Program-made: the position numbers and the translations under genes
From: JAPOXR01 sp965199765
GTDB lineage: Bacteria > Pseudomonadota > Alphaproteobacteria > Rhodobacterales > Rhodobacteraceae
DNA length: 64,000 nt
Reading direction: 5' to 3'
NCBI GenBank assembly: GCA_965199765.1
Contig: CBDATC010000001.1
Span: 1,473,263 to 1,537,262 of the forward strand
The notes under the pieces: model-generated
What the model saw: only the letters and a program-made list of their open reading frames with translations
Told to the model about the DNA's origin: nothing
Databases searched by the model: none
Shown here: in pieces, positions 18,401 through 25,891 of the stretch
Position numbering within the stretch: the stretch's first letter is position 1
How the letters are laid out: each line of letters begins with the position of its first letter

Positions 18401-18925
18401 ACCGAAGCCAATCTGGAACTGAAAACAGGTGCGCGCGTTATGCTGATCAGAAACGATCCGGGCGGACGCTGGGTAAACGGATCCGTCGCTACCGTTTCGG
18501 GTTGGTCCGACTGCAATGTTTTCATCGCGCTGAATGGGCAGGAATATGAGATCGCACCGGCGGCTTGGGAGAAATACAAATTCTCGCTGGACGCCGAAAC
18601 CAAGAAAATCTCGCGCGAAGTGGTTGGCACCTTCAAGCAGGTGCCGGTACGCCTCGCTTACGCGGTGACCATTCATAAGGCGCAGGGCCTGACTCTGGAC
18701 AAAGTCTACATCGATCTGGATCGCGGTATGTTTGCCCATGGCCAAGCTTATGTCGCTTTTTCGCGGGCCCGCACCTTGCATGGCCTGGAGATCTCTCGCC
18801 CGCTGCGTGTTCGTGATATGGTGCTGGATCGCGGTGCATTGGCCTTTGGCAAGCTTGAGCCGATTGAAGAAAGCGATGCCTATTTGCTTGCCGAATTCGC
18901 CAAGTCAGAAGATGCGTTGTTATGA
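12467..18925 (+). CDS. Giant DUF4011 / SF1 helicase / Vsr-like nuclease / PIF1-type helicase fusion
   Basis: 2152-aa multidomain protein. (1) Residues about 1-300 contain a transglutaminase-like core with Cys229 (GIATCLDTSLL) and His255 (EGHAFCGVWL). (2) DUF4011 begins near 384 (RIERWQSKLLDLSLRNRLLNF). (3) A UPF1-like SF1 helicase has Walker A GPPGTGKS at 695-702, Walker B DEAS at 1310, GDPKQLPP near 1333, NLENIQGDERD near 1505 and VAVTRARREL near 1548. Its halves are separated by about 600 mostly helical residues. (4) A Vsr/DUF559-like nuclease spans about 1607-1712, with Asp1638, Glu1655 and CDGATYHSS. (5) A second helicase of PIF1/RecD type has GSAGTGKTTLL at 1738, IDEIS near 1811, GDLHQLPP, and YAVTIHKAQGLTL at 2065-2077. 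Known relatives usually end with DUF3320 after the nuclease, so the PIF1 domain is unusual. All catalytic motifs are intact. Role is inferred: nucleic-acid-targeting defence. GTG 12413 is an alternative start. Confidence 0.9.
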   Translation: MHENSDFEGERKPAISLDAEFVSCVNFASAQNDIPVIRALSLKNNGKMAATDLEVRVSMFPPVIRMKTWTIDYLPPDDGISLRDFSTPFNSEKLAGLNETERGTLTFEVLQRDKILVQEKHDLSLLAKDHWGGLADMDCLLAAYVPPNDDCVASLLRTASSILEAAGHDGALEGYQSYSPARAWMIAGAIWSAATGLGLTYVNPESAFEARGQKIRSPERIMREGIATCLDTSLLLAAAWEQAGLHPVVLFSEGHAFCGVWLTPKDFGAVIEPDVVAVRKAIQAHEFVAVETMLLTKRPAIGFDEASDAGRALLAERHEHEFVLAIDISRARSARIRPLSSRLVEAESAEIPDEVAPAGLPKPMDFEMLPEDVDESVPDTPKGRIERWQSKLLDLSLRNRLLNFKPTKQTVPCLIADVSSLKDALAAGKSFKICPLLEEDPIGARQVSPEEREAIISSAVQNAYERGQVTIPLNKSDTDKRLLALFRKAKSDLAEGGTNTLFLAAGFLRWQREGESRSYRAPLLLIPIKLTRRSARSEFRIVHHEDEVHFNTTLLEFLKRDFDLSLPELEGDLPTDESGINLPLIFQLIRNKVRNVRGFEAIEESAISTFSFVKYLMWKDLVDRTEDLRNNRLVAHLVDNPDQAFDVGGHAETVLPKDLDRRLKPQEQLTPLPVDSSQLAAVVAAMQERDFVLIGPPGTGKSQTITNIICQCLAHGKTILFVAEKAVALDVVQRRLHAHGLGDAVLELHSNKTDRKRVLTQLGCSWDRAAGQSEQDWIRVNKDLRIKRDQLNAYVEALHHKGTQGFSIFDALGWIAAQPKGLQLNFADKDAHDAESFLQLEGLADELSRTCAATSELPKMELVAAEDWSFAWENDFLEAVEHLRQAADRILCQGQSLFGCLGIDGNAAMTPARMAMLDTLVERTEAEARNLCSVPELSKTGLLAALDAFKDLVGRVAAAKAELAAFYPEDVVLRMPLENFDLSWRTANASMWPISGMKRRKIRKMLQRYARSGTATPKDDLPVLRRMRKALEALEADPIMSMMGKDRTTESATTLCQQAIKLRDALSLLAEDVQDTAAFEAAQTELIARPDGALKDALVAWRNARESLIEHTRVFAALKGKIPDDMNVTDLIGELDLILANKRHLSAWTRWREVRAKADAAGLGCLADRIEDGTVVEPADKVFRCAYARWWLPLALDASEPLNRFLHWEHEHIVRAFCDLDAEAAKLAPAEVMRRIHHRLPARDVVPRKSELGTLRHQLGLKRPSMPIRTLLGNLTESFPRLAPCVLMSPLSIAQYLPAGQAVFDLVIFDEASQIPTWDAVGAIARARQSIIVGDPKQLPPTNFFGRSDDDNDEGDPLLGDMPSILDEVRTAGVPVRQLNWHYRSRDEALIAFSNHHYYGNRLVTFPAPVADSGAVQFHKIKGIYARGAGRTNQDEAKAIVTMIDRRLSDWLKFPEQERPTIGVITFNSQQQALILDLLDDLQRSRSDLEWFFAKDREEPVIVKNLENIQGDERDVILFSITFGPNVAGKLSMAFGALNQEGGEKRLNVAVTRARRELHVFSSITHDMIDLSRTGATGVRHLKTFLNYAERGSSALPAKETGSFGAAEKPFEEAVAEAIRAKGWEVRTQIGVSGFRIDLAVVNPDHPESYLAGIECDGATYHSSATARDRDKVRQAVLEGLGWNILRIWSVDWFRDPKAATNRLCKELEALLPEQKSIYAQPAEWVATGAQGNLFLTGSAGTGKTTLLRKFIAQAGGNTIVLAPTGVAAMNAGGQTLHSFFKFPPRLIEPQDVKRLRTENLIKKVDTIIIDEISMVRADMLDAIDRSLKLNRSSKRPFGGVRMILSGDLHQLPPVVLDDEKPILKELYGGHYFFNAPAFKDAEFSLLVLKHAFRQKDPRFLSLLGAMRQGFLTPADDSVMRSVVSDRSALEASETNIVLSPYNANVYSINQARLDELPGSGKVFEAQIQGDFDEKSYPTEANLELKTGARVMLIRNDPGGRWVNGSVATVSGWSDCNVFIALNGQEYEIAPAAWEKYKFSLDAETKKISREVVGTFKQVPVRLAYAVTIHKAQGLTLDKVYIDLDRGMFAHGQAYVAFSRARTLHGLEISRPLRVRDMVLDRGALAFGKLEPIEESDAYLLAEFAKSEDALL

Positions 18926-19455
18926 CCCATCTCAAACCATGGGTGCGGAAATTCCACTGAAAACAATGGGATGCAAATGCAACCGGCGCAGAGAACAGGC
19001 TTGCAAATTCTCTATTTCGGCGGGCTGATGCCCATCGGGCCTTAGATCTCGGCCTGCATCGCATTTGGTTTGGCGGTTTTGCCGGACACGGACGATCCCG
19101 CCCTCGCCACCTCTGAAGCCGGACATCGTGCTTGGTGTAACCGGTAGTGTCCAGAAATTTTTGCACTTTCGATGATACCGCTATAGTGCGTCAGCCGGTT
19201 CATGCGGGCGGTCGCTGACTTAGATTCATTGCACACAGCCGGTCATTCTTTGAAGGCGGGTCAGAGTGATGCGGGATGAATCTGCGTTTGTGCGGCTGCC
19301 GATGAAATGGAACAGCAAGCGTCGCGAAAGCCAGCTTGATCCTGTCTATCAGGTGCTGTTGTGCAAACCGTGTTTGGGCTGGCTTCTATTGAAATTAAAC
19401 AGTACTCGCAGCCACGCCAACATTGAACTTTGAATTTATTGGAGAGGGAGGCGTG
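18926..19455. other. Intergenic region holding an IS256-type terminal repeat
   Basis: 530 bp without a recognisable gene. Apart from the transposon-end-like sequence at 19145-19166 and the ribosome site of the following gene (GGAGAGGGAGG at 19441), I see no defined feature. Confidence 0.6.
19145..19166 (+). mobile_element. IS256-type terminal inverted repeat, solo
   Basis: AGTGTCCAGAAATTTTTGCACT matches in 19 of 22 positions the repeat at 40953-40974, which directly abuts the stop codon of an IS256-family transposase fragment. Orientation is the same, with the interior to the right. No transposase C-terminus follows here. Confidence 0.55.
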
Positions 19456-20244
19456 ATGCGCTTCGAGACCGCTAATGGCATTAACCTTCACATATCCGAT
19501 GAAGGAAATTCAGACGATTTGCCGGTGGTCTTTGCGAATTCGCTTGGAACGGACTTTCGCCTATGGGACAAGGTTGTGCGGCGGTTGCCTCCCGGTCTTC
19601 GCGTCATCCGCTATGATAAGAGAGGTCATGGATTAAGCGAATGTCTTCCTGGCCCTTATGCGTTGGACGATCTCGTTTCAGATATCGCAAGCCTGCTGGA
19701 CCGGCTTGTTGTCGAAAAATGTGTGTTCGTTGGTCTTTCCATCGGCGGCCTTATCGCGCAACAGCTCACACTCATTCGCCCGGACCTTGTTCGTGCCGTT
19801 CTGCTCGCGAATACTGCGGCAAAGATTGGCGACGACATGATGTGGCGATCACGAATGAGCACGATCCAGCGAAATGGCATCGAGGCCGTCGCCGACGATA
19901 TCATTTGTCGCTGGTTTTCCGAGACATTTCGTGAATCAAATGCAAGCGAGACGATGGGCTGGACAGCAATGTTGAGTCGGACACCGGTGGATGGCTATCT
20001 CGGATGCTGCTCAGCGATCATGGCCACCGATCTGCGAACGGAAATCCACGCGATTGAGAAACCGGTCACGGTGATCGCAGGATCAGAAGACGGAGCAACT
20101 CCTTCGGATATTGTCAGGGCAATGGCAAACCAAATCCAAGGCGCGGAATTTCACGAAATCAAGGGAGTAGGTCATTTACCATGTGTTGAAGCACCTGATC
20201 AGTTCGCTGCATTGCTAACCGATTTGGTAAGACGGTCTGGTTGA
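19456..20244 (+). CDS. pcaD: 3-oxoadipate enol-lactonase (alpha/beta hydrolase)
   Basis: 262-aa alpha/beta hydrolase. It has the oxyanion segment FANSLGTDFRLWDKV, the nucleophile elbow GLSIGG with the catalytic Ser, the late Asp in AGSEDGATP and His in GVGHLPCVEAP. Overall sequence flow (YDKRGHGLSECLPGPYALDDLVSD) is that of PcaD, which opens beta-ketoadipate enol-lactone in protocatechuate degradation. No other pca gene is nearby, so the lactone substrate could differ. ATG 19456 follows GGAGAGGGAGG. It is followed by an alcohol dehydrogenase and an enolase-superfamily gene on the same strand, suggesting a small catabolic unit. Confidence 0.8.
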   Translation: MRFETANGINLHISDEGNSDDLPVVFANSLGTDFRLWDKVVRRLPPGLRVIRYDKRGHGLSECLPGPYALDDLVSDIASLLDRLVVEKCVFVGLSIGGLIAQQLTLIRPDLVRAVLLANTAAKIGDDMMWRSRMSTIQRNGIEAVADDIICRWFSETFRESNASETMGWTAMLSRTPVDGYLGCCSAIMATDLRTEIHAIEKPVTVIAGSEDGATPSDIVRAMANQIQGAEFHEIKGVGHLPCVEAPDQFAALLTDLVRRSG

Positions 20245-20393
20245 ATCCGATTTCGGAAACAACCAAGATTCCTCGAAACGATATTGCAATTGAAGCAAAT
20301 TTTGGTTGTGTAAGCTGTCTGGATTTTCACTATCAGGCTTGCCGTGCGCTCGCGATCTGATGGATTGATCAAAGCATAAGAGGAGTAATCACT

Positions 20394-21470
20394 ATGCGCG
20401 CAGCGGTTTGCTGGGAATTTGGGAGGCCACTTTCAATTGAAGACATTCGCTTGAGTGATCCGATTGCCAACCAAGTTGAGGTTGCAGTTGAGGCATGCGC
20501 GATTTGCCATTCGGATATTCACTATGCAGACGGTTCTTGGGGTGGCAGTCTTCCGGCGATCTTTGGCCATGAGGCGGCTGGCACAGTGAGTCGTGTCGGG
20601 CCGGGGGTGTTGGGCTGTTCGCCGGGCGACAAAGTTCTTGTTACGCTGCTTCGATCATGCGGTCACTGTCCGAACTGTTCGGTAGGGAAACTCGCACAGT
20701 GTGAATCGCCAAGAAGCGATGACGAAACGCCATTCACTCTGCATGACGGGTCGCCGGTCTTGCACGGCCTCGGAACCGGCGCATTCGCGGAAAGAACAAT
20801 CGTCCACGAATCACAAATCGCTGTCATCCCAAAGTCCATGCCTTCAGATGTCGCTTGCCTTCTGTCCTGTGGCGTGATCACAGGCGTTGGCGGCGCCGTC
20901 AATACCGGACGCATTCCACCGGGTGCAACCGTTGTTGTTATCGGGGCAGGGGGCGTTGGTCTGAACGCAATTCAAGGCGCAAAAATCTGTGGCGCTTCCC
21001 GCATCATCGCGGTGGACATTACCGAAGATAAGCTCGCGGATGCACTGGAATTTGGTGCGACCGATGGGATCCTGGCGACATCGGAAAAACCCCATAGACA
21101 GATTCGCAAGCTGTTAGGAGGCCGAGGTGCTGATTTTGCATTGGTTACCGTTGGCGCGATCCAAGCATTTCAACAGGCAATGCGATATCTTGGCCAGGGC
21201 GGCAAGCTGGTGATTATCGGTATGCCGCCGTCAGATGCCATGCTGGAGATCGGGCCAATGGAAGTTGCGTTCAAGAGCCATAGCTTGCTTGGCTCATCAA
21301 TGGGCGATGCAAATCTTCCCAGGGATATACCTTGGCTGTTGGATTTGTATCGGCAAGGCCGTCTGAAATTAGATGAACTGATTACCGGTCGATATCCGTT
21401 GGAGCGCATCAACGATGCTATCCAAAACACTGTTGAAGGCAAAGCCCGCAGAAACGTCATAATTTTCTGA
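20394..21470 (+). CDS. Zinc-dependent alcohol dehydrogenase
   Basis: 358-aa medium-chain dehydrogenase. Catalytic zinc ligands are in ACAICHSD and GHEAAG; the structural zinc cluster is reduced or unusual (SCGHCPNCSVGKLAQC gives four Cys). The Rossmann motif GAGGVGLNAIQGA binds NAD(P), and VDITEDKL is consistent with NAD. The C-terminal GKARRNVIIF resembles class III-like bacterial alcohol dehydrogenases. The true alcohol is unknown. An AGAGGAG ribosome site precedes ATG 20394. The next gene starts 11 bp downstream, so the two form an operon. Confidence 0.88.
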   Translation: MRAAVCWEFGRPLSIEDIRLSDPIANQVEVAVEACAICHSDIHYADGSWGGSLPAIFGHEAAGTVSRVGPGVLGCSPGDKVLVTLLRSCGHCPNCSVGKLAQCESPRSDDETPFTLHDGSPVLHGLGTGAFAERTIVHESQIAVIPKSMPSDVACLLSCGVITGVGGAVNTGRIPPGATVVVIGAGGVGLNAIQGAKICGASRIIAVDITEDKLADALEFGATDGILATSEKPHRQIRKLLGGRGADFALVTVGAIQAFQQAMRYLGQGGKLVIIGMPPSDAMLEIGPMEVAFKSHSLLGSSMGDANLPRDIPWLLDLYRQGRLKLDELITGRYPLERINDAIQNTVEGKARRNVIIF

Positions 21471-21481
21471 GAGATTCATCG

Positions 21482-22741
21482 ATGCGTCTTCAGGACGTGG
21501 AAGTCTTTGTGGTTGCCCCGCCTCCGCCGGGTTGGGGTGGCCGCTATTGGATTTTTGTTAAGCTCACAACTGACAACGGCATAACCGGATATGGCGAAGT
21601 CTATGCTTCTACTGTCGGTCCTGAAACAATGCGAGCGGTAATCGTCGATGTCTTTGAAAGGCATATGCAAGGGGAAAGTCCGGATCGTATCGAGTTGATG
21701 TTCCGAAAATGCTACTCATCAGGCTTTACACAAAGGCCGGATTTAACGGTGATGGGAGCTTTCTCCGGCTTGGAAATCGCGTGTTGGGATATTCTTGGGA
21801 AGTCCCTTGACCGTCCTGTTCACGCATTGCTGGGCGGTGCGATCAATGAGCGCATCCGCACCTATAGCTATCTCTATCCGGATTCAGACAGGCTTCAAGC
21901 GGATTTCTGGAACGATCCGGATATGGCGGCAGATTGCGCTGCAGAAATGGTCAGTCGCGGATTTACCGCAGTGAAATTCGATCCTGCCGGCCCCTACACC
22001 ATTCATGGCGGTCACCAGCCTTCTATGACCGATCTGGAGCGTTCAGCGAATTTTTGCCGCAAAATCCGGCAGGCGGTAGGATCGCGATCCGACCTGTTGT
22101 TCGGGACGCATGGTCAGTTCACTCCCGCCGGAGCGATTCGTTTAGGCAGGCGCCTTGAAGAATTCGATCCTCTTTGGTTTGAAGAACCGGTCCCGCCTGA
22201 CGATTTTTCTGCGTTAGCAGAAGTTTCCAGAGCGGTGCGCATTCCAGTGGCTGCAGGAGAACGGCTGTGCACCAAAGCGGAATTCGCGGCGGCGCTGCGC
22301 GCCGGGGCGGCTTCAATTCTTCAACCCGCTCTCGGTCGGTCAGGCGGAATCCTCGAGGGAAAAAAGATTGCCGCCATTGCTGAGGTCTTCAGCGCTGCCA
22401 TGGCGCCGCACCTCTATGCCGGTCCAGTGGAATGGGCGGCCAGCATTCAGCTGGCGGCAACTCTACCCAATCTTCTTCTGCTCGAAACCATCCAAGAGGG
22501 TGGGGAATTCCATCTCAAATTGATTGGCAATACGATTCAGTGGCAGGACGGATTTGTTAGCGTGCCAAAAGAACCGGGGCTCGGAATCGAATTTAATGAA
22601 AGCTTGGCGCGCGAACACTCTTGGTCAGGTTACGGACTGCACTTGGAGATGCAGACGGAGCCTTGCAGCTATTTCGAAGAAAATCGATTTGAAGGTGGAG
22701 CTCCAGCAAGGAAGCGCGGAGCCTCGGATGCCGTAGAATAG
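21482..22741 (+). CDS. Enolase-superfamily (mandelate racemase/muconate lactonizing) protein
   Basis: 419-aa enolase-superfamily protein with an N-terminal capping domain (GITGYGEVYAST, FSGLEIACWDILGK) and a barrel carrying VKFDPAGPY, FEEPVPPDD and AGERLCTKAEF. The Glu ligands of the second and third strands are visible. The first metal-ligand position reads LLFGTHGQFT, without the usual Asp, as in some sugar-acid dehydratase subgroups. Likely acts on an acid sugar or lactone; the exact reaction cannot be read from sequence. It is translated with the upstream alcohol dehydrogenase. Its 3' end lies just before an IS256 fragment. Confidence 0.85.
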   Translation: MRLQDVEVFVVAPPPPGWGGRYWIFVKLTTDNGITGYGEVYASTVGPETMRAVIVDVFERHMQGESPDRIELMFRKCYSSGFTQRPDLTVMGAFSGLEIACWDILGKSLDRPVHALLGGAINERIRTYSYLYPDSDRLQADFWNDPDMAADCAAEMVSRGFTAVKFDPAGPYTIHGGHQPSMTDLERSANFCRKIRQAVGSRSDLLFGTHGQFTPAGAIRLGRRLEEFDPLWFEEPVPPDDFSALAEVSRAVRIPVAAGERLCTKAEFAAALRAGAASILQPALGRSGGILEGKKIAAIAEVFSAAMAPHLYAGPVEWAASIQLAATLPNLLLLETIQEGGEFHLKLIGNTIQWQDGFVSVPKEPGLGIEFNESLAREHSWSGYGLHLEMQTEPCSYFEENRFEGGAPARKRGASDAVE

Positions 22742-22763
22742 AGTTTGAATTAACCCGGCGCAC

Positions 22764-22998
22764 TTAGGTTCGTTCATATCGAGCCGCGCCGAAAAATTGA
22801 TCAGTTTCGGCATCCAACAGCGTGTTCAGCGTTTCCTCAACCGCACCCCGGACCATTTCACCAAGGTGATCCTTGATCCTCGCTTCATTGATGTGAATTG
22901 CTTCTCCCATCGGCTTGTCGTCTTTCTTTTCCATTGTCGGTCCTCTCTTTCTGAAAGGAACCACCAGCAAAAGCGAATGCGCGAAAGATTCCATACGT
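22764..22998 (-). mobile_element. IS256-family element fragment: terminal repeat and transposase N-terminus
   Basis: On the minus strand ATG 22934 opens a frame with MGEAIHINEARIKDHLGEMV and VEETLNTLLDAETDQF, the typical N-terminus of IS256-family transposases. It stops after RYERT at 22764, so only about 56 of about 400 residues remain. About 45 bp upstream, 22979-22998 (GCGCGAAAGATTCCATACGT) resembles the reverse complement of the terminal repeat seen at 40953. The rest of the element is missing. Confidence 0.8.
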
Positions 22999-23372
22999 TA
23001 TCCAGGCGTCATCGCAGCACGGGGCTGACTGCCGTTGGCAGTCAACAAGGCTGCCATTCGCACAATTGCAGCGAATTGGGCTTTTTCCGTGATGGTGACA
23101 GTGAACAACCTCGGCACAAACCTGCCAAAACCTCTGGTATTTCGTCGGGGTTCTTTGACTGGCTTAAGCGATTAATCTGGGGCAGTATGGAACAGAGTGG
23201 CAAAAAGGACTGTTTTTGTCTCTAGTGAGATTCCAAGCAGTACATGTTCTCTCCGCCATCGTCGAATATCATTGGGGATTTAAAGTTCGCTCGAAAGGGG
23301 ACCTGAACCCCGATCCTGCCCTTGACCCGCCCAGCTGATTGCGCTGTCGCCTGTTGGCCATCAGGCATGGCG
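22999..23372. other. Intergenic region without a recognisable gene
   Basis: About 375 bp between the IS256 fragment and the end of the gamma-glutamyltransferase gene. No reading frame has a family signature. Confidence 0.5.
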
Positions 23373-24935
23373 CTACGCAGCGACCGTTTCGGCGTTTGGA
23401 CAAAATGCTTCACAGAATCCAAAGCCATTTCCACTGGACGTGTATTGCGCTGCCGTAACGAGGCCGAAATGGTAGGGAAAGACAGTTGGCTCTGCCGTCA
23501 AAAGATCGACGCGGCCTGCTAACTGTTTAGTAACGTCGGTTGACATCCGCGTGTCAGCAATGACAACGCCGTCCCCTCTGAAGTCAAAACGCGGGTGGGA
23601 CAGGGCGTCTTCCAGATCAAACCCGTCCAACGCAACATCGGCCGCCACCTGAGAGATCGCCGGTGCGATCCTGCGGCCACCGGCGGCAGAGAAAGCTGTT
23701 AATTGATCTTTGCCGCTCGACAAAAGCGTGGGTGCCATATTGGACAAGGGGCTGGACGCAGGCCGGATCGAATTGGGTTTGCCCTGTGCTGGATCAAACC
23801 AAGACATGGCGTTGTTCAGCAAAACGCCGATGCATGGTGACAGCAGCTTTGATCCGAAAATGGACACCAGAGTCAGGGTTGCTGCGACGACCAATCCCGT
23901 CTTGTCAACAACGCAAAAGCTGGTAGTGCAGCTTGGTTGCGCCGCGCGTTCGCCACTATCTCCCATGGTGTCGAGCCGATCTTTGAGCATAGCAACCCCA
24001 GACAACGCGCGGTGCGACAACTTTTGTGTGTGTGTCAGCTCGGAAGGCGCATCACGCCACGAGCGCAACATATCGGCCACAGCTGCACCGCCAGACAGCC
24101 CATCTACGGTCCAGATCTGCTGGCCATTGGGCAGCCGCAGTGTCAACGGCCTTGCAACCTTGGGCTGATTGATGAGAAAGTCGGTCAGGCTGAGAACACC
24201 GCCTTTGGCATTCACATCCGATACCAAGGCCTGCGCGATATCGCCATCCACACAGGTTCTTGCCCCTGAGCGGGCGATTTCGTCCAGAGTATCCGCTAAA
24301 CGCGTTTGATCCAGCTTCTGGGACGTCGCGGCAGTCCACGTTGAAGATTTGCCAGAACCGTCGGCGTTCAAGTACACAGCGGCAGCATCGGGATCAGATT
24401 GCAGATCAGAGGCTGCAGAGCCGATCATCAACTGCGTATACCAGTCAATCGGAACGCCATCGGCTGCCAGTTGGCGCACGGGCGACAGCAGGTCCTTCCA
24501 GGGCAGGATCCCATGCCGCAACCAAGCCAATTCAAGGCCCGGAACCAAAGTCGGTGCGCAGACCGACAGCGCGCCTTTGACGTTACGGTCGTCCTTCACA
24601 CGCTCCCACGCGAACAGATCACCGCTGACCCCGCCCACGGTCGGATAGTCCCCGGGGCGCACCGCTGCCGGAGACCTGGCCGAAAAGTCAATCACCTCGG
24701 GTTCCTCTCCGATGCGACCGATGACGAGATATCCGACACCGCCGACACCGCTCATCCAGGGTTCCACCACCCCAAGCGCTAAGGCGGTTGCAACGGCTGC
24801 ATCCACTGCAGAGCCGCCTGCGCGCAACACCTCGGCCCCCGTTTCGGACGCCGCGCGATGCTGCGACGAGACAAGTCCGTCCTCACCTGTGACCGCGCGC
24901 GGGGCCTCCAGAATGGCGGCGGAAAACCTGTTCAT
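23373..24935 (-). CDS. ggt: Gamma-glutamyltransferase family protein
   Basis: 520-aa Ntn-hydrolase that cleaves gamma-glutamyl amides such as glutathione. The self-processing site is in QPSCTTSFCVVD, with Thr337 the expected nucleophile. The downstream small-subunit motifs LLNNAMSWFD, RPASSPLSNMAPTLL and SAAGGRRIAPAISQV are intact. The N-terminus ASETGAEVLRAGGSAVDAAVATALALGVVEPW is typical. No clear signal peptide is seen, so a cytoplasmic enzyme acting on imported peptides is likely. It overlaps the upstream ABC ATPase gene by 4 bp and ends the peptide-transport operon. Confidence 0.92.
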   Translation of the reverse strand: MNRFSAAILEAPRAVTGEDGLVSSQHRAASETGAEVLRAGGSAVDAAVATALALGVVEPWMSGVGGVGYLVIGRIGEEPEVIDFSARSPAAVRPGDYPTVGGVSGDLFAWERVKDDRNVKGALSVCAPTLVPGLELAWLRHGILPWKDLLSPVRQLAADGVPIDWYTQLMIGSAASDLQSDPDAAAVYLNADGSGKSSTWTAATSQKLDQTRLADTLDEIARSGARTCVDGDIAQALVSDVNAKGGVLSLTDFLINQPKVARPLTLRLPNGQQIWTVDGLSGGAAVADMLRSWRDAPSELTHTQKLSHRALSGVAMLKDRLDTMGDSGERAAQPSCTTSFCVVDKTGLVVAATLTLVSIFGSKLLSPCIGVLLNNAMSWFDPAQGKPNSIRPASSPLSNMAPTLLSSGKDQLTAFSAAGGRRIAPAISQVAADVALDGFDLEDALSHPRFDFRGDGVVIADTRMSTDVTKQLAGRVDLLTAEPTVFPYHFGLVTAAQYTSSGNGFGFCEAFCPNAETVAA

Positions 24936-25891
24936 GCGGCCTGAATCGTGACAAAACAGGCCGATTTATGCACGTCGCTGCCTTCCAGTTCGGGCCGCTC
25001 TGCCGCGCATCTGTCTGTGGCAAAAGCACATCGGGGGTGAAAAGCACAGCCGGTAGGTGGTTTGATCGGATTGGGGAACTCACCGCGAATATGCAAATCG
25101 GGCAGGCCCTGTCCGGGCACAGGCGGTAGAACCGTTTCCAACAACGCCTGCGTATAAGGATGACGAGAGCGCGAAAACAGGGTTTCGGCTTCGGCCTGTT
25201 CCACCATCCTCCCTAGATACATCACCATAACCCGGTCCGACATGTGCCGTACCACTGACAGATCGTGAGAGATCAGCAGATAGGTCAGATTCAACTCCTT
25301 GCGCAGATCACTGAGCAGGTTGAGAATTTGCGACTGCACCGACACATCAAGGGCTGAGGTCGGTTCGTCGCAGATCAGGATCTTCGGCCTGGCAATCAAC
25401 GCCCGCGCGATAGCCACCCGCTGGCGCTGTCCACCGGACATCTGGCTGGGATAGGAGCCCGCCGCTCGTTGCGGCAGGCCAACAAGCTCCAGTATCTCGG
25501 TGGTGCGGCGATGGCGTTCCCCACTTGGCACGTCGCTTAGTTGCAGCGGCAGGCCAACAATCTGGGACACCGTCTTGCGCGGGTTCAGGGACGAAAACGG
25601 GTCCTGAAAAATGGGCTGCATGAGGTTTGCGCGGATCTGAACGGGAACCTCGTTCATGGGTTGACCGTTCATATAAACTTCGCCACTGGTCGGTTTGGAC
25701 AATCCCAATAAAATTTTCGCCAAGGTGGACTTTCCGCAGCCGCTTTCACCGACAAGGCCCACGACCTCACCCTCATTTAGCGAGAAATCAATGTTTTGGA
25801 GAGCGCGCAGGGGCAGTTTGCCGCCAAACAGCCCCTGTTTGACCTGATAAGTCATCGACACGTCGCGGACAGACAACACAGGAATACTCAT
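24932..25891 (-). CDS. Peptide ABC transporter ATP-binding protein, DppF/OppF type
   Basis: 319-aa ATPase with Walker A GESGCGKSTLAK, the ABC signature MSGGQRQRVAIARAL, Walker B KILICDEPTSALD, the H-loop His in LLISHDLSV, and the C-terminal oligopeptide-ABC extension with TGCAFHPRCAFATDRC. It energises peptide import with the partner ATPase encoded just upstream. Overlaps of 4 bp on both sides show translational coupling. Confidence 0.94.
   Translation of the reverse strand: MSIPVLSVRDVSMTYQVKQGLFGGKLPLRALQNIDFSLNEGEVVGLVGESGCGKSTLAKILLGLSKPTSGEVYMNGQPMNEVPVQIRANLMQPIFQDPFSSLNPRKTVSQIVGLPLQLSDVPSGERHRRTTEILELVGLPQRAAGSYPSQMSGGQRQRVAIARALIARPKILICDEPTSALDVSVQSQILNLLSDLRKELNLTYLLISHDLSVVRHMSDRVMVMYLGRMVEQAEAETLFSRSRHPYTQALLETVLPPVPGQGLPDLHIRGEFPNPIKPPTGCAFHPRCAFATDRCAAERPELEGSDVHKSACFVTIQAA

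Noticed and set aside
18020..18781. 253-codon minus-strand frame within the giant helicase gene
   Set aside because: Lies opposite the PIF1 helicase motifs and has no family signature; shadow frame.
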